The notes under the pieces were generated by a model, which was given only the letters and a program-made list of their open reading frames with translations, made no database searches and was not told where the DNA came from. Shown here one piece after another: positions 31,801 through 44,200 of a stretch of DNA of 64,000 nt. The position numbers and the translations under genes were made by a program. The DNA comes from Fulvia fulva (taxonomy: Eukaryota > Ascomycota > Dothideomycetes > Mycosphaerellales > Mycosphaerellaceae): NCBI RefSeq assembly GCF_020509005.1, contig NC_063013.1, forward strand, positions 3,286,001-3,350,000. The letters are read 5' to 3'. Position 1 is the first letter of the stretch, and each line of letters begins with the position of its first letter.

Positions 31801-32489
31801 AGTTGTCGCCTTGTGGGTGTGTATATTTATGATGCTGCGAAGGAGGTGGCGATGTCTATAGTGCCCGAAGTCAGAATGTGTCTATCTCAGCCTTCTGACG
31901 AACCCCTGGCGCACGATTCGTCAACAACAGTAAAGGCCTTTGCTTTGACACGCGGGCGTGTAGCTAAGCAGCAATGTCGTGTCGATACAGTCGAGCTTGC
32001 AGCACGTCATCCTGTGTGTTCACTCCACGGCGATAGGCCTTTCGATCAGCGTTCTAGGTGTTGAGTCGACACCTACGCCGGCAACATTCTTTGTCGCCAG
32101 CCCTTGGTGTGGTGAGTACGAGGAATCAGCGGCTGCGATGCACCGTTCGCTCAGCACATACGACCATAGGCCAGTAGATGCTAGGAATCCCGTCCGCTCT
32201 TCCATATAAAAGCACTGGACCGCAAGACTAGTACTACGGTAGGTGACCACGTGGGAACCCCTTGTGTTGCATGTTTTTGCTTCGTGCTTCTGATTTTTTT
32301 GCCTAGCGTTGTGCCGACATGAGGCCGGGTTGGAGCCGGAATCGAGTCTGCGGCGGTGGCGATATCCCTTGGGCTACAACAGCAGGATATGCGTAAGTAC
32401 GTAAAATGTAGTGCTGGAGAGCCGGTGACCGTCTCAAGGGGAGGCGCGAAGGGTATGCGCCCGCATCGATAGCGCCGCCGACACTTCGA
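31801..32489. other. Intergenic between RRP5 and transposon block
   Basis: About 690 bp of normal composition with the RRP5 3' end. A TTTTTT run at 32294-32299 and several short chance frames. The shift to CpA-depleted sequence occurs at about 32490-32510. Confidence 0.45.
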
Positions 32490-32972
32490 AGCTATAATAT
32501 CGCTGTCCGTGTCGTTATATTAAGTGTAAGGTAGCTAGATACAGATTTTGGAGTTCTTCGCCGAGAAGGGGTTTAAGTCTGCTAGCGGGTATATACGTAG
32601 CCAATTATAAATTTCTAGATTCTTTTTGACTAATAAGAGCGTGCGCTCTAAATTATCTCTCGACCTTATATAGGGTAATAGCTATAGCACCGCTACATTT
32701 TGATCTTATTATAATTATAGTTATCGCTACGGGCGCTTTCTAGATACCTTCGCTCGCTAACGTCGTTAACCTACAGTCGTAAGCTCCCTACGGTATAACT
32801 AGTACTCGCTCTCGGTACCTTCTAAGCTACCCTTCGCTTAATAAAGGTAAAGAAGTCGATAGTATAGTAGTAATTCACTCCTACTTAGTTTTTTCTAACT
32901 TCCGTAATATCGCGCCTTACGGACTTATATTTCTCGCGTATATTTTACCTTAAAAACTTATATAAGCTATTC
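32490..32972. mobile_element. RIP-degraded unclassified element (left flank of LINE B)
   Basis: TAG/CTA-rich sequence with the same damage as the transposons. The plus strand gives a fairly long interrupted frame (QILEFFAEKGFKSASGY near 32545, followed by aromatic-rich sequence), but no domain is recognised. It continues after LINE B at 37966, as shown by the shared target duplication. Confidence 0.4.
32959..32972 (+). repeat. Left target-site duplication of LINE B
   Basis: TATATAAGCTATTC, repeated at 37952-37965 on the other side of LINE B. Confidence 0.75.
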
Positions 32973-35900
32973 ATCCTCAGTAACATCAATCGTCTAAGGG
33001 AGGCGCTAAAACAAGACACATTCGAAAGCTCTTATCAAGGCCATTCTAACGATATATAAAGCAGGCCACTACCCCTAGGACTAAGGGAGTTCTACCTCAT
33101 TTAATCTAGATAGCTTGAAGCTCTCTTCACCCTGTTTCTTCAGCTCTAAACGCCGCGGAGGTGCCTAGCTACATTAGGTAACTCCTAGGTAATAGTAGCC
33201 TAGGCTACGGCACTAACGGCGCCTACAGCCCTATAGGCGAAGCCCCCCTAAGACAACTAGTAGCAACTTATAGAGGACGCAAAAAGTATAGAAACTAACG
33301 ATCAGCTCCCTTACCGGTCTCTATAAATAATAATCACTTAGCTACGTACGGCGCTTATACTGTCGTATTACCGAGGGCAACAAGAAATGAGGACGACGTC
33401 CTAGGCGATTAGTAAGGCCACCCGGAATTAACACCCCTATAGCTAGGTATCGGTCGCGGCATCGATACTAGGCCCCCGCCTAACGCACGATGTAGTTACG
33501 ATCCGTATTATAGCAAAGGAAGACTAGGCCGAAGTTACGAAGCTATTAAACAAGGAGCTCGCCTAACGAATTAACTAACTAGGGGTGGTCGTAGTGAACT
33601 AACAGTCTAACGGCACTCTATAGATCTATACTAGCTCTACTACTACTAGGAGGCACCTAGAGGCATAGCTATAGTAGGCATCTAAGGTTGCGGCATTAGC
33701 GAAGGTCTTAACGAAACAATTTACGATCCTAGTCTACGACATGTCTAAGGAGTTTGACCTAACTAACTAGGGTCACCTACGCGCTCTCTAAGAGGACAAC
33801 CCGGTCACTCTTAACTCTCTAATCTAGAAGGCGACTTGGCTCTATAGGAAATGGCTAGAAGGTAAGAAGGCCTCGGCGCTAATAGTATAGCTATAAGACG
33901 CGAAAGCGGCGGATCTAGCGATAGAACAAGGCCTAGTCTAGTAATATAGCCTTAAGACAGTAGAAAAGCACTCCTTATCCTTTCGTGTCCTCTAATGCTT
34001 CAAATGCTAACAGTATAGACACCAAACCTACACGTACATAAATAAGTAGGCCTGCTCGAACTATATAGGAGACTATATATCTAGGGACTGTACATCGACT
34101 ACGAGACGGTACGCGAACTGTCCGGGGCACTACCTATCGTATAGTGCGGAATGCCTATAGCGGAAACTAGCGAAAAACAAGGCATTTATAAACAGAACCG
34201 TCGCCCTAAGATTCTACGGCGACCGTAAGGCTAGCCTATACCAGAACTAACTAGCGGCGGTCGGGTATAAGCGCCCTAGGGCCGAGAACGATATAAAGGA
34301 TGCGTAACCTAGGGCGTACGGGAGGCCACGTGCTCTGCTAGCTACGGCGAGGGAATCTAACTAGGCCCGGCTCCCCTTTAGTATATAGCCGATAGGCGTA
34401 GACTAGGACGTATAGGGCAGTAGGACATAGGACGATATAGAGGAAATGATTGTCGATGCCGATAACTAGCCTCGATACGCTTAGTATCATCTAGTATAAC
34501 GTTAACTATAGCAAGGATATAGTCTAGAACTATTTCCTATACGAGGCGGACCCGCGCGTCTACTACGTCCTTATAATCTAGGAGCTATAGATTAACCCGT
34601 ACTATAAGAGACTAACGACCTACAAGTCACTAGGCTATACGACATGCCTACGAGGCGACGGTAGACCCCGTATATGCTTCTATATTAGCAAGGATATACT
34701 AGAATCCGACTAGGAGGTAGTGTACTACGTAGACGAAGAAGGCGGGGGCGATATTACCTCCCTCTACGTAGGTAGTACCTAGATACACAACCTATATATA
34801 TAACCGCTAGCCTCGAGGTCTAGCCGGGACCTAGGGGTCTATAGACACCTAGACAGTACGCTTAAGAGACAAGGGTGCCACATCGTAGTAGGAGACTTTA
34901 ATATACACCACCCTTCCTAGGAAAGCCTTATATAGCCGTACTCTATAGCCGACGAAGTACTCGACTTAATAGCGAGCAACGCAATTGCCCTTAATACCCC
35001 GAAGGACCTAGGCACCTAGAAGAGAGGGGGACTCTAAGGCACGATCGACCTCTCCTAGATCTTAGATAGCTACTACTATACGGTAACCTACTATAGGATC
35101 GAACATAAACTCGAGGCGTCGTTAGACTATATGCCAGTTAGGACCTCTATTACGACATAGATATAACGTATACTAGCGAGAACCCCTAAGCTAAACTAGG
35201 GAAAGGCCTACTAGGCCAATATCTAGGCGTACCTCGATAACTCTAAGAGGCTAGTCTAGATCGCGTAGTAGCAATACAACAGTAAAGACGAGATAGACGA
35301 AGTAGTCTAGGGGTTGACAGACGAAATAAGAAAAGCGACCTCACTTTACGTTCCGCTTACCTAACTAACGACATAGTCTAAACTATACTAGACGCCGGAG
35401 TGCACTACGGTAGTAAGAGAAGCAAGGAGAGCCCGCCGGGTGTAGACGAGCAGCTATAGCGAGGAGGCCTAGAACGTATATAGGGAGGTATACTAATAGA
35501 AGAAAGCTATAATACGAAGGGAGAAAGTAGTCGGCTAGAGGGCTATAGTAGAAGAAATCGCCGGTAAGCTAGAGAGGATATAGAAGCTAGCGAAATGGGC
35601 CCGATAGGACCCTATACAGGGCCCCTCCTTCTCTATCCTAGCGCTACAATCGCCTAGTAGCCCGGTTAGCGACCCCGAGGCTAAGGCGCGTCTACTAGCT
35701 AGCAAGTTCTTCCCGCCCCTAGTCGAGGCTAATCTAAGCGACATAAACAGCTCTACTCTCCTAGCCCCTAGCATCGCGGTCTAATAGGAGGTGTCCGAGG
35801 GAGAAGTTGCCGCTATACTAAGGAAGTTGCCGGCGAAGAAAGCCCCGGGGCCGGATAGGATCCTAAACGAGCTACTAAAGAAGTGTAGAGATCAACTAGC

Positions 35901-37951
35901 CCTAGTAGTTATAGCGATCTTTAACGCCTACCTATAGACCGGATACTACCCGATAGCTTTTAAACAATCGACGACAGTGGTCCTACGTAAGCCGTAGAAG
36001 GAAGACTATACGTAGGTAAAGTCGTACCGCCTAATTGCGCTCCTTAACACTCTTAGGAAGGCGCTTAAGAAGCTAGTTATAACGAGACTCTCCGAGGCGG
36101 TAGAGGAACACTCCCTACTCCCGGACACCTAGATAGGTGCGCGCCTATAGCGATCGACGCTATTCGCGATAGAACTTATCACCTCTTAGGTAAAGGCTAT
36201 CTAGTATAAGAATAGGGACAAGGTAGCTTCCTTACTTAGCCTAGACATATCGGGAGCCTTTAACTACGTATTACACCCGCGGCTACTCTACATCCTAAGG
36301 TCGAAAGGACTCCCTAAGTAGCTTGTCAACTTCGTACGGTCCTACCTCTAAAACCGTAGTACGTCGATCCTAGTCGGCTAGTATAGAAGCCTATTTCAAG
36401 TAGTCTATACTAGAATCCCGTAAGGCTTAACGCTAGCACCTATTCTGTTCCTCTTCTTTATAGCGACGCTGCTCCTAGCCCTAGAATCCTAGAACACCGC
36501 TACGAGCGGCTTCGTAGACGACACAAACATCCTAGCGTAGTCTTCCTCGACTAAGGAGAACTGTAGGCTACTAGAAGAGAAGCACAAGATCTACGAGGAC
36601 TAGGCTAGGAGGCACGGGGCTCGGTTTGCCCTAGGAAAGTACAATCTAATACATTTTACGCGCCGGCCACGGTTCTACAATATACAAGCTTCTATCTAGA
36701 TATAGGGGCACACGACTAACCCGGTAAATTAGCTTAGGATCCTCGGACTATAGGTAGACCCGGCGCTACGGTAGAGGAAGTACGTATAGGCAATATTACG
36801 GAAAGCTGAACAGAATATAGCATTATGCTAGAGGCTCACTACGTCTATATAGGGGGCGGACTTCCGGTAGTTACGACTTCTATATACGGCTATTATACGG
36901 CTAGTCCTTACCTATAGCAGCTAAGTATAGTCCTTAGGTAAGAGGGCCTGCCTATCGAAGGGACTCGTCGCGCCGCTAGCGAAGATCTAAAACTAATGCC
37001 TAAGGAAGGTTACCGGGGTATATAAGTCGATACTAATAAGGATACTTAAGCACGAGACCGCTATACTGCCGATCGACCTATATATCTAGGGACTACGGAC
37101 CTCCTACTTAGGCAAGTCGGCATAGTACCTAGTATAGAAGGTCATCGCTAGTATAGTCGTAAGGGCCCGCGAATTAGTACTAGCGTATAGGGGCATTCGA
37201 CCCGGAAACGAGCCGAACTATAGGGCAAGGGACGAACAGCTAGTAATATAATAGGAAGGTAAGAAATCGTTTATAGAGCAACTATAGAAAGAGAGGTAGA
37301 ACAACTAGGTTATAGGGCATAGTAGACGCCCTTAGCTAGCGGGACAACCTAAGGAATAGTTAGCTACAAAATCCGCGGTTAAGTACCCCCCGAAGCTTAT
37401 CTACTACCGCCTTACGAGGGTATAGAGTAGTATAGTAACCTAACTACGAAGCGAACACATCGGCCTCTAGGGGTACCTATTATAGAGGAAGGTTCTAGGA
37501 TACACGAATACTAGCTGCCCCTACGGCTATCGCTCCTAGAACGTACGGTACGCACTCCTCGTCTATCCGAGGTAGTCGCTAGGAAGGGGGGAGTAGATAG
37601 CAAAGGCGAGGAACCGGACGATTAGGGCACTTCTTAACAACGCTAAGGACCTACGGCGCATTACGAACTAGATACTAGAGAAGGGCTGGCTAGAATAGTA
37701 CCGCCTAGTAGGAGTAGTATAGGAAGAGAGGATACGACGTAGCGCGACGAGACCGGCTAGGAGCGGGGGCTAACGGGGTAGTGACATAGACTACGTACGT
37801 TCAGAGGGAAAGCTAAACTAGATAAGGAGTAGTCGGCGGCGGGAAGGGTTTTCACCTATTCGGGTTTCCCTTTGTACATAATAATAGATATATACCTATA
37901 TAGGCCGGATAGGGTCCTAGAATAGGGGAATAACAAATCTATCTATCTATC
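32973..37951 (+). mobile_element. Full-length Tad-like LINE, family 1, copy B
   Basis: Nearly colinear with copy A over its whole length, differing mostly by C/T and G/A transitions. Parts in order: ORF1 with CCHC knuckle (about 34010-34085), endonuclease (34500-35200, GDFN block about 34900), reverse transcriptase (35850-37000, FVDD block about 36515), C-terminal Cys/His region (about 37510-37570), shared 3'-UTR motif (37851-37878) and TCTA tail (37938-37951). A 14-bp target duplication surrounds it. Some sites keep C or G where copy A has T or A (for example CACACGACTAACCC against TATACGACTAACCC), so copy B is slightly less mutated. In-frame TAG codons still kill both ORFs. Confidence 0.85.
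37851..37878 (+). promoter_or_regulatory. Shared LINE 3'-UTR motif, copy B
   Basis: Same GGGTTTTCACC...GGGTTTCCC arrangement as in copy A, about 75-90 bp before the TCTA tail. Confidence 0.6.
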
Positions 37952-37965
37952 TATATAAGCTATTC
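37952..37965 (+). repeat. Right target-site duplication of LINE B
   Basis: TATATAAGCTATTC, identical to 32959-32972. Confidence 0.75.
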
Positions 37966-38407
37966 GTTTTACCTAGGTTATCTCGCCGCTATTAGACTTA
38001 AAAGATAGATAGATTTGTTATTCCCCTATTCTAGGACCCTATTTGGCCTATATAGGTATATATCTATTAAATAAGACCTTAGATTCCTAATTTATCGACG
38101 AGGACTATCTATTCGACAGCTCTTATTAAGACGAGTAATCTACTTAAGTAGTAGCGACCCGCCTACGCTAGCGGCGGCGTAATCGTAGTATAAAGAACCC
38201 TAAAATTAAGGTTCCGTTCCCCTAACGGTAAACCCTAGAGTTACGGAGCTACGGAGGATAACTACCTAATTAGGAAGCGCGACCTCACCCTAAATAGTAG
38301 CGGAGGATAGTAACTAATAAGAGCTATAGCCTTACGAATATTTAGTACTAAGAGCTAAGCCGAGGAATAAACTAAGAAAAACCTAGGACATAAGCTAAGG
38401 CCTACTA
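37966..38407. mobile_element. RIP-degraded unclassified element, with a 56-bp LINE 3' stub inside
   Basis: Continuation of the flank at 32490-32972. At 38012-38067 it contains an extremely 5'-truncated family-1 LINE in minus orientation. The rest (38068-38407) reads as damaged coding-like sequence (FIDEDYLFDSSY near 38090) without a recognised domain. Confidence 0.4.
38012..38067 (-). mobile_element. Dead-on-arrival LINE family-1 3' end
   Basis: AGATAGATAGATTTGTTATTC at its start, and the rest through TATATCTATT, is the reverse complement of the last 55-60 bp of copies A and B, including the TCTA tail. It is probably a severely truncated insertion. Confidence 0.7.
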
Positions 38408-39338
38408 TATAGATAGATAGATAGATTATTTATTCGCCTGTTTTAGTGCCCTATAGCCTATATAGGTCTCTCGCTATTTAGGTCTATTTATATAGGTAGG
38501 AAACCCGATTAACGGATAAAAACCTCCTCGTCTTTACCCTCCTCGTTCTTTCCTATCTTGTCCTTTCGTTCTCCTTCCTTTAGAGTACGCTAGTGTTATA
38601 GTTATGACCCTATAACTACCTTGCCCGTAACCCTAGTAATGTCCTCCTCTCGATTCCCTTTCTCCCTTCTATTTCCCCGGCTCTTCTCTCTCTCTCCCTC
38701 CTCTCTATCTACCTTTCCGTTTCTACTACTAGGGAGAATTGCTCTAGGTAGTCCTCGTTAAGGATCTATCTTGTCACTCTCCTTATATCTTGTCTATTCT
38801 AGATAATAGCCTAGTATTATCTATCTCTTACCTTCGCCCTCTACTAGCTTCTCCCTTTTACCTACTTAGTATAGTTTAATACTATATACTCCGGGTTTTA
38901 GGATAGGTAGCTATAGGGGTAACGTTTAGAATTATATCCTAGGACTCTTCTTTAGTACAAGTATGCTCTTAGCCTAATGTACTTAGAGCAAATCTAGATA
39001 GCTATACTTACTTCCGCCCTCTTTAGGTCTTTATAGATAAGGTAGTTATACCTCCCGAAGGTCCTAGCCGCTAGTAGGGCTCCTAGCCTTACCGGTTTTT
39101 AGTTCTAATACGTTTCCTATAGGTGACCTACGATACTTTCTACTTAGCTTTGCTTCTTTTTCCCTTTGTCCCCTATATTAGCTTACTCCCTAAGAGCTTC
39201 TCTCTATTTAAGGGCTACTAGGATTTCCTATAATGTTTTTAGGTCTACTTCCTTCTATAGGATTATATATAGCCGGTTAGGTCTTCTCCTCCTCTCCTAC
39301 TAGGTTCTTATCCTTTAAGTAGCTACTTAGATAGTTCC
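38408..39338 (-). mobile_element. 5'-truncated LINE, family 2 (about 0.93 kb)
   Basis: Colinear with 49449-50380 of the full-length family-2 LINE. It includes the GATA-repeat tail (38409-38424), the shared 3'-UTR motif (38493-38530) and the end of ORF2. It breaks off after GATAGTTCCCTAG, where the full-length copy continues. Nearly all differences have T or A in this copy where the other keeps C or G, so this copy suffered more RIP. Confidence 0.8.
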
Positions 39339-40289
39339 CTAGATATTACGGTTCACTACTACCGTAACGTCGCGCGCCTTAGCGCTTCCTTATATATCTC
39401 GTACGCCTCGCGCTTCTCTTTCGTAGCCTTACTAAACAACGCTTATTTTACGGTAATCCTATACTATCGTCTTGTAGATTACTACCCGTAATAGTTTGTT
39501 CGGTCTTATAAGCGGCCTATCTAGTTAGGCTAGTAGTTATAATCAAATCGTACTAGTAAAGTACGCGTTAAGGCAGGTCAAGTTTACTATAGTTACTAAC
39601 CGTCGAGTCGCGCGTATAGGCGTACTAATAATAACTATAGTCGCGTAAATAAGCGTATTAGTTAAGTTAATAGACTACCTCTCTCCTTCGCGTAAAACGC
39701 GCGCCTCCCTACTCTTATAGGGCCCTTATATACCTACTAAGATGTCACGGGCAGCCCGCGACCCCCTACTATAGCTACGTCGGCCCGGCTGAACCGCGGA
39801 CCTTCCGTATCGGGTTAGCGCGGCTTAGCTTTGCTTTATAACTTTGCCGCGCCTCGCGCTCCTCTTTTGTAGCTTCGTAGAACAACAACTATCTCGTTCG
39901 GACCCTATAATACGCGCGCCCTTATATAAGAGAGTAGTCTTATCTACTACGTAATAGTATAATATAGCTATACCCGGTAGTACTACTAACGGGGTGCTCT
40001 TACCTAAGTAACCTCTTTATCTAGATCTTAGTAAGTATAAGCGTTAGTCGCTCGTACGCGCTAAGCTTTTCCTAACCGCATCTACTAAAACGTAGATACG
40101 TAATAACCTAGGCATCGATACCGCCCTAGGTACCTTCCCTTCCGACGACGACTCGAACGTATTCGCCGCCGAATAATAAGAGATCGAGAAGGATCTACTA
40201 CCTAAAGAATAGTAGTTTACCTTAACCTCCGACCCTATTAACTTCGTACAATTCCTCGATAAAGAATAGATCTTAGAAGAAGGAGGAAT
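39339..40289. mobile_element. RIP-degraded sequence, probably the 5' untranslated/LTR part of gypsy-1
   Basis: Higher in CpG than its surroundings. It holds an imperfect direct repeat: GCCTCGCGCTTCTCTTTCGT at about 39404-39423 and GCCTCGCGCTCCTCTTTTGT at about 39852-39871, each followed by AGC and, 10-15 bp on, an AACAAC stretch. It lies just before the gag frame of the plus-strand gypsy element, so a 5' LTR/leader origin is likely but not shown. Confidence 0.35.
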
Positions 40290-40687
40290 CAAGATGTATA
40301 AGATTATAGAGTTAAGAGATAATATATCTATATAAGATAGTAAAACTAATAATATACGCTAACCTAAGGAGTAGGTAATCGCCTTAGAGTATACTACTAT
40401 TAAGAGCCTAGCCGAGTTTACGACTCGTACTATAGTATACCCGGAGATTATGTTTCACCTCGTTCGCTAGATATAGTTAGACTTTATTACACTTTTTAAC
40501 TAGGTCGAGTCCCTAAAGAAGGCTAATAAGGTTATATAGCGTAAGTACGCCGATATAAAGAAGGAACGTAACATCGTATCCGAGAGTCTTAGTTAACTCT
40601 AAAAGGATAAGGATATTAAGGGCCTCTTTATATTCTACTTTAACAAATACTAGAAGTATAAGAGTTAGATATAAGACCTTAAGGAAG
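40290..40687 (+). pseudogene. gypsy-1 gag, first part
   Basis: RIP-broken frame giving a helical, Lys/Glu-rich sequence (EYTTIKSLAEFTTRTIVYPE, then VESLKKANKV and RKYADIKKERN), a coiled-coil type N-terminal gag. It stops at the gypsy-2 insertion and continues at 46984. Confidence 0.55.
40683..40687 (+). repeat. Left target-site duplication of gypsy-2
   Basis: GGAAG, repeated at 46979-46983. Confidence 0.85.
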
Positions 40688-41207
40688 TGTTAGGGCGAGA
40701 GCCTAGCCTATAAGATGTAAGGGTGAAAGCGAGAATGTAGGTACGAAGTGTAGATGCAAAAGGGTATAGTATGATTGCTATATAAAACAAAAGACGAAGA
40801 AAGTAAGAGAGGCCTAGGGAAGGCCAGATATTTATACGCGACCCTCGCGAGTACGTGTCCCCGTATTAACAGGGCTAACCCGTACGAAGCCGCGCTTAGT
40901 AGCTTTGCTCAAAACCTTATTCTAACCTACCCTACGTTCCGAGTCTTCTACGTACTTCTTCTAGGGTCCAGCGCAGTCGCGGGTGCTCGCGGGAGTGCCG
41001 TGAGTCATATAGTCACGAGCCGAAGTGAATCTGTTAAGGTTTAGTAGAGGGGTGAATTTAGAGGGCTAGGTCCCGTAGTAAATGTTACGGGGCATATAAT
41101 TCTTAGCGCTTATACACTAAGCTAGACTGTCACTTCTTGACGACTTCTAAGCACTCTAAGGCTCTTCTGTCCCTACCTTCTATACACTCTATAGGGAGAC
41201 TATGACA
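40688..41207 (-). repeat. gypsy-2 3' LTR (520 bp)
   Basis: Begins TGTTAGGGCGAGAGCC and ends GACTATGACA in plus-strand reading. Aligns end to end with 46459-46978 with no indels seen; differences are C/T and G/A. This copy keeps more C/G at some sites (GGGCTAACCCG against GGGCTGGCCCG shows changes in both directions). Confidence 0.9.
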
Positions 41208-44200
41208 GTAGCCCCCCCGAACAAAGCTAAGTTCCTACGAAGCCGTAGTAGTTCTATATATCGAGGATGTTCAGCTTTAGTACTAGGCCTAGGCCTAATG
41301 TTATAGTCGATACACTATTCGTAAGCCCCGTCGAAGAGCTTAGATTCGAAGAGCCTGCCGATATTAACTTCTAGGCCGTCTACGCGGGCGTAGTATTCTT
41401 CGATTGCTTAACGATTGAAGATGATATATTAGATAGGTTCCTATAAGGTATCCTACTTAGGGCAACCTTACTATTCGACTTTATACTTAATCGGCGGTAG
41501 TCCTTTAACGTCGTTAGGCTCTACGCGGATTCCCCGGATCTTACGGACGGCATAGTCGTTAGAAGGTAGGTTAATAGGCTCGTCGACTTCTACTTTATCG
41601 GGAGGACCTAGCATGTCTTAGTTTTAGTTCGGGAATAGGTCCTTAGCCGACGGCCGAAGGCGTACGGGATAGAAGACGTCGTGGATCTTTATGTTCGTAG
41701 GAAGAGCTAGACGGTAGGCGTATAAACTAATACGCTCGGTAATCTCAAAAGGACCTAGGTTCTTCTAGTTCAGCTTCTTAGAGGGGCGGTCCGTCTTGAT
41801 GTTCTTAGAGTTAAGGTAGACTATATCGCCTACTTAGTAGTCGGGAGCTAGCTAGCGACGACGATTGGCTTGATCCTCGTAGATTGCTTATACGTACACT
41901 ATCTCGTCGTGAACTTCTTTATAGATCTATAAGAGTATAGTAGCGAACTCGTCTACTACTTACTCGTTTACGTCTTCGGTAGGCGGGAGAGGTTCTTCTA
42001 GTTCTATGCCTATACGAGGGTAGTAACCTCTCGTAGTATAGAAGGGAGAGTAGCTAGTAGTCTCCGAGTCCTAGTTACGAGTAGCGAACTCTACCGTAGG
42101 GATATACTAAGGCCAATCCTTCTAGTAGTAGTCGACGAAGTAACGAAGGACCTACTCGAGGATAGCGTTCGTAATTTCGGTCTGGCCGTCGGTCTGTAGC
42201 TAAAAACTAGTCGAGAGGTTATACTTAATACCTAGGATAGCATATAGACGCTTCTAGAAGTGCGAGATAAACTAGGTGCCTCTGTTAGAGGTAATGCTAT
42301 CCGGGAGGCCTTAAAAGCGCTAGACGAATTCGTAGAACAAGCGAGTAGTCTCCTTTACGGTTATACTCTAGTACGGGATTATATACCGGTCCTTAGAGTA
42401 ACGGTCCACGATCACTAGAAGGGCCTTTACTTTCACGCCGCTAAAGGTCTTACCGTAAGGAAGATCGGTAATAAAGTCTATAGTAATGTACTTCTACGGA
42501 CGATCAGGAGCCGGGAGAGGGTACAAGAGACCGTAGGGACGGTAGCGGTTAGCTTTAGCTCTTCGGTAAGTAGCGTAGTTTAGTACGTAGCGGCGGACGT
42601 CCTTCTAGGAATACGGCCACTAGTAACACCTAGCGAGGAGCTTGTAGGTCTTAGCTACGCCTAGGTGACCCCTAGAGGCGGAGTCGTAGATAATTTAAAG
42701 AATCTCAGCTCGGATATTAGAGCCTTCGGGCTGCGGTACGTAAAGCTTCTTACGGAAGTAGACGACACCTTCCTAGAGCTCGTACTCGGATAGCGAGAAG
42801 CCCGGGAATGTCCTCGCGCTAGATTCAAGGGCCTGAACTAACTCTTAGGCGTCTATGTCGGCATCGTACGCTGTTCGTACTCGTGCTATAATGCCTTCGG
42901 GCTGCTCCTTATTATCAAACCCCTTAAAGTCTAATTCGGATAAGCTATCGGTCGTTACTAAGCCCTCTTTATCGTCGTTCAAGTCCTTAGCGTCCGAGGC
43001 GTATTCTTTAGGCTCGGATTCATCGTCACTCTCGTTAAGGTAGGTAGGAGCGAGCATGAGAGTAGTAAAGGAAGCGGCGAGCGTAGGCTAGCCGTTCGAT
43101 AGGTACTCTCGAAGCTCGGAAGAGAGGTTGTGCTCTTTAATGACTTGTTGCTCTGCGATTTGCCGGCCCCCTCTTCGATCAACTAGAGAGTTACTAGGGC
43201 GGCGGGTAAGGGCGTCGGCTATCGAGTTGGCCTTACCGGGCGTGTACGAGATTACGAAGTTGAACCGGGAGAGGAACTCGCTCTAGCGGGCCTAGCGACG
43301 ATTAAGTAGCTTGCTCTTTATAAAGTAGACGAGGTTCTTATAGTCGGAGCTTACTTAGACGGGTATAGTAGAGCCTTCGAGCTCGGGGCGCTACTCTTCG
43401 AAAGCTTTAACGATAGCGAGAAGCTCCTTGTCGTAGATCTCGTAGTTATACTCCGTAGCGGTCATCTTCTTAGAGAGGAAGGCGATAGGTAACTAGGGGG
43501 ATTTAGGCGAGCGGCGTTATAGTAGGACACCGCCTACTACGCCGTCGGATACGTCGGTCTCTATACGGGTCTCTAGTTCGAAATCGAAGTGCTATAGAAG
43601 CGGGTTCTTAACAAACTTCGCTTTGAGCAAGTCAAAAGCCTCCTAGCATTCGTCGGTCTAGGCGAACTTCTCACCCTTACGCGTAAGCTTCGTCAAAGGG
43701 CGTACTACGCCCGAAAATGCGTAGATAAAGCGGCGATAGAAGTTAGTAAAGCCTAGGAAACCCTAGACCTCTTTGACGTTCGTAGGAGCATCCTATTCGA
43801 CGATAGCGTCGATCTTCTCTTAGTCTATCTTAATGCCGTCTACGGTAATAATTAAACTAAGGAACTTGACTTCGGTCTTCTTAAACTCGTACTTGTCGAT
43901 GTCGAGCTACAAGCCGGCGTCTACGAGCTTCTAAAGGACCTTATAGACGTGCTCGCGGTGCTCCTCCTTAGTCTCGCTATAGACTAGGATGTCGTCGATA
44001 TAGGTAGTGTAGAACTGATCGAGGAACTCCTAAAGGATGTCGTTAATGAAGTTCTAGAAGGTACTAGGCCCGTTACAAACGCCGAAGGGCATAACGAGCG
44101 ACTCGAATAGCCCGTAGCGAGTACGGAAGGCTATAAGATACTCGTGTCCTTCTACTATTCGTAACTTGTTAAACGTAGCGATAACATCGAGCTTAGTGAA

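Noticed and set aside
42845..43057. Overlapping 62- and 70-codon frames on both strands, considered as a small gene
   Set aside because: The minus-strand frame is the linker between RNase H and integrase of gypsy-2, and the plus-strand frame is its shadow.
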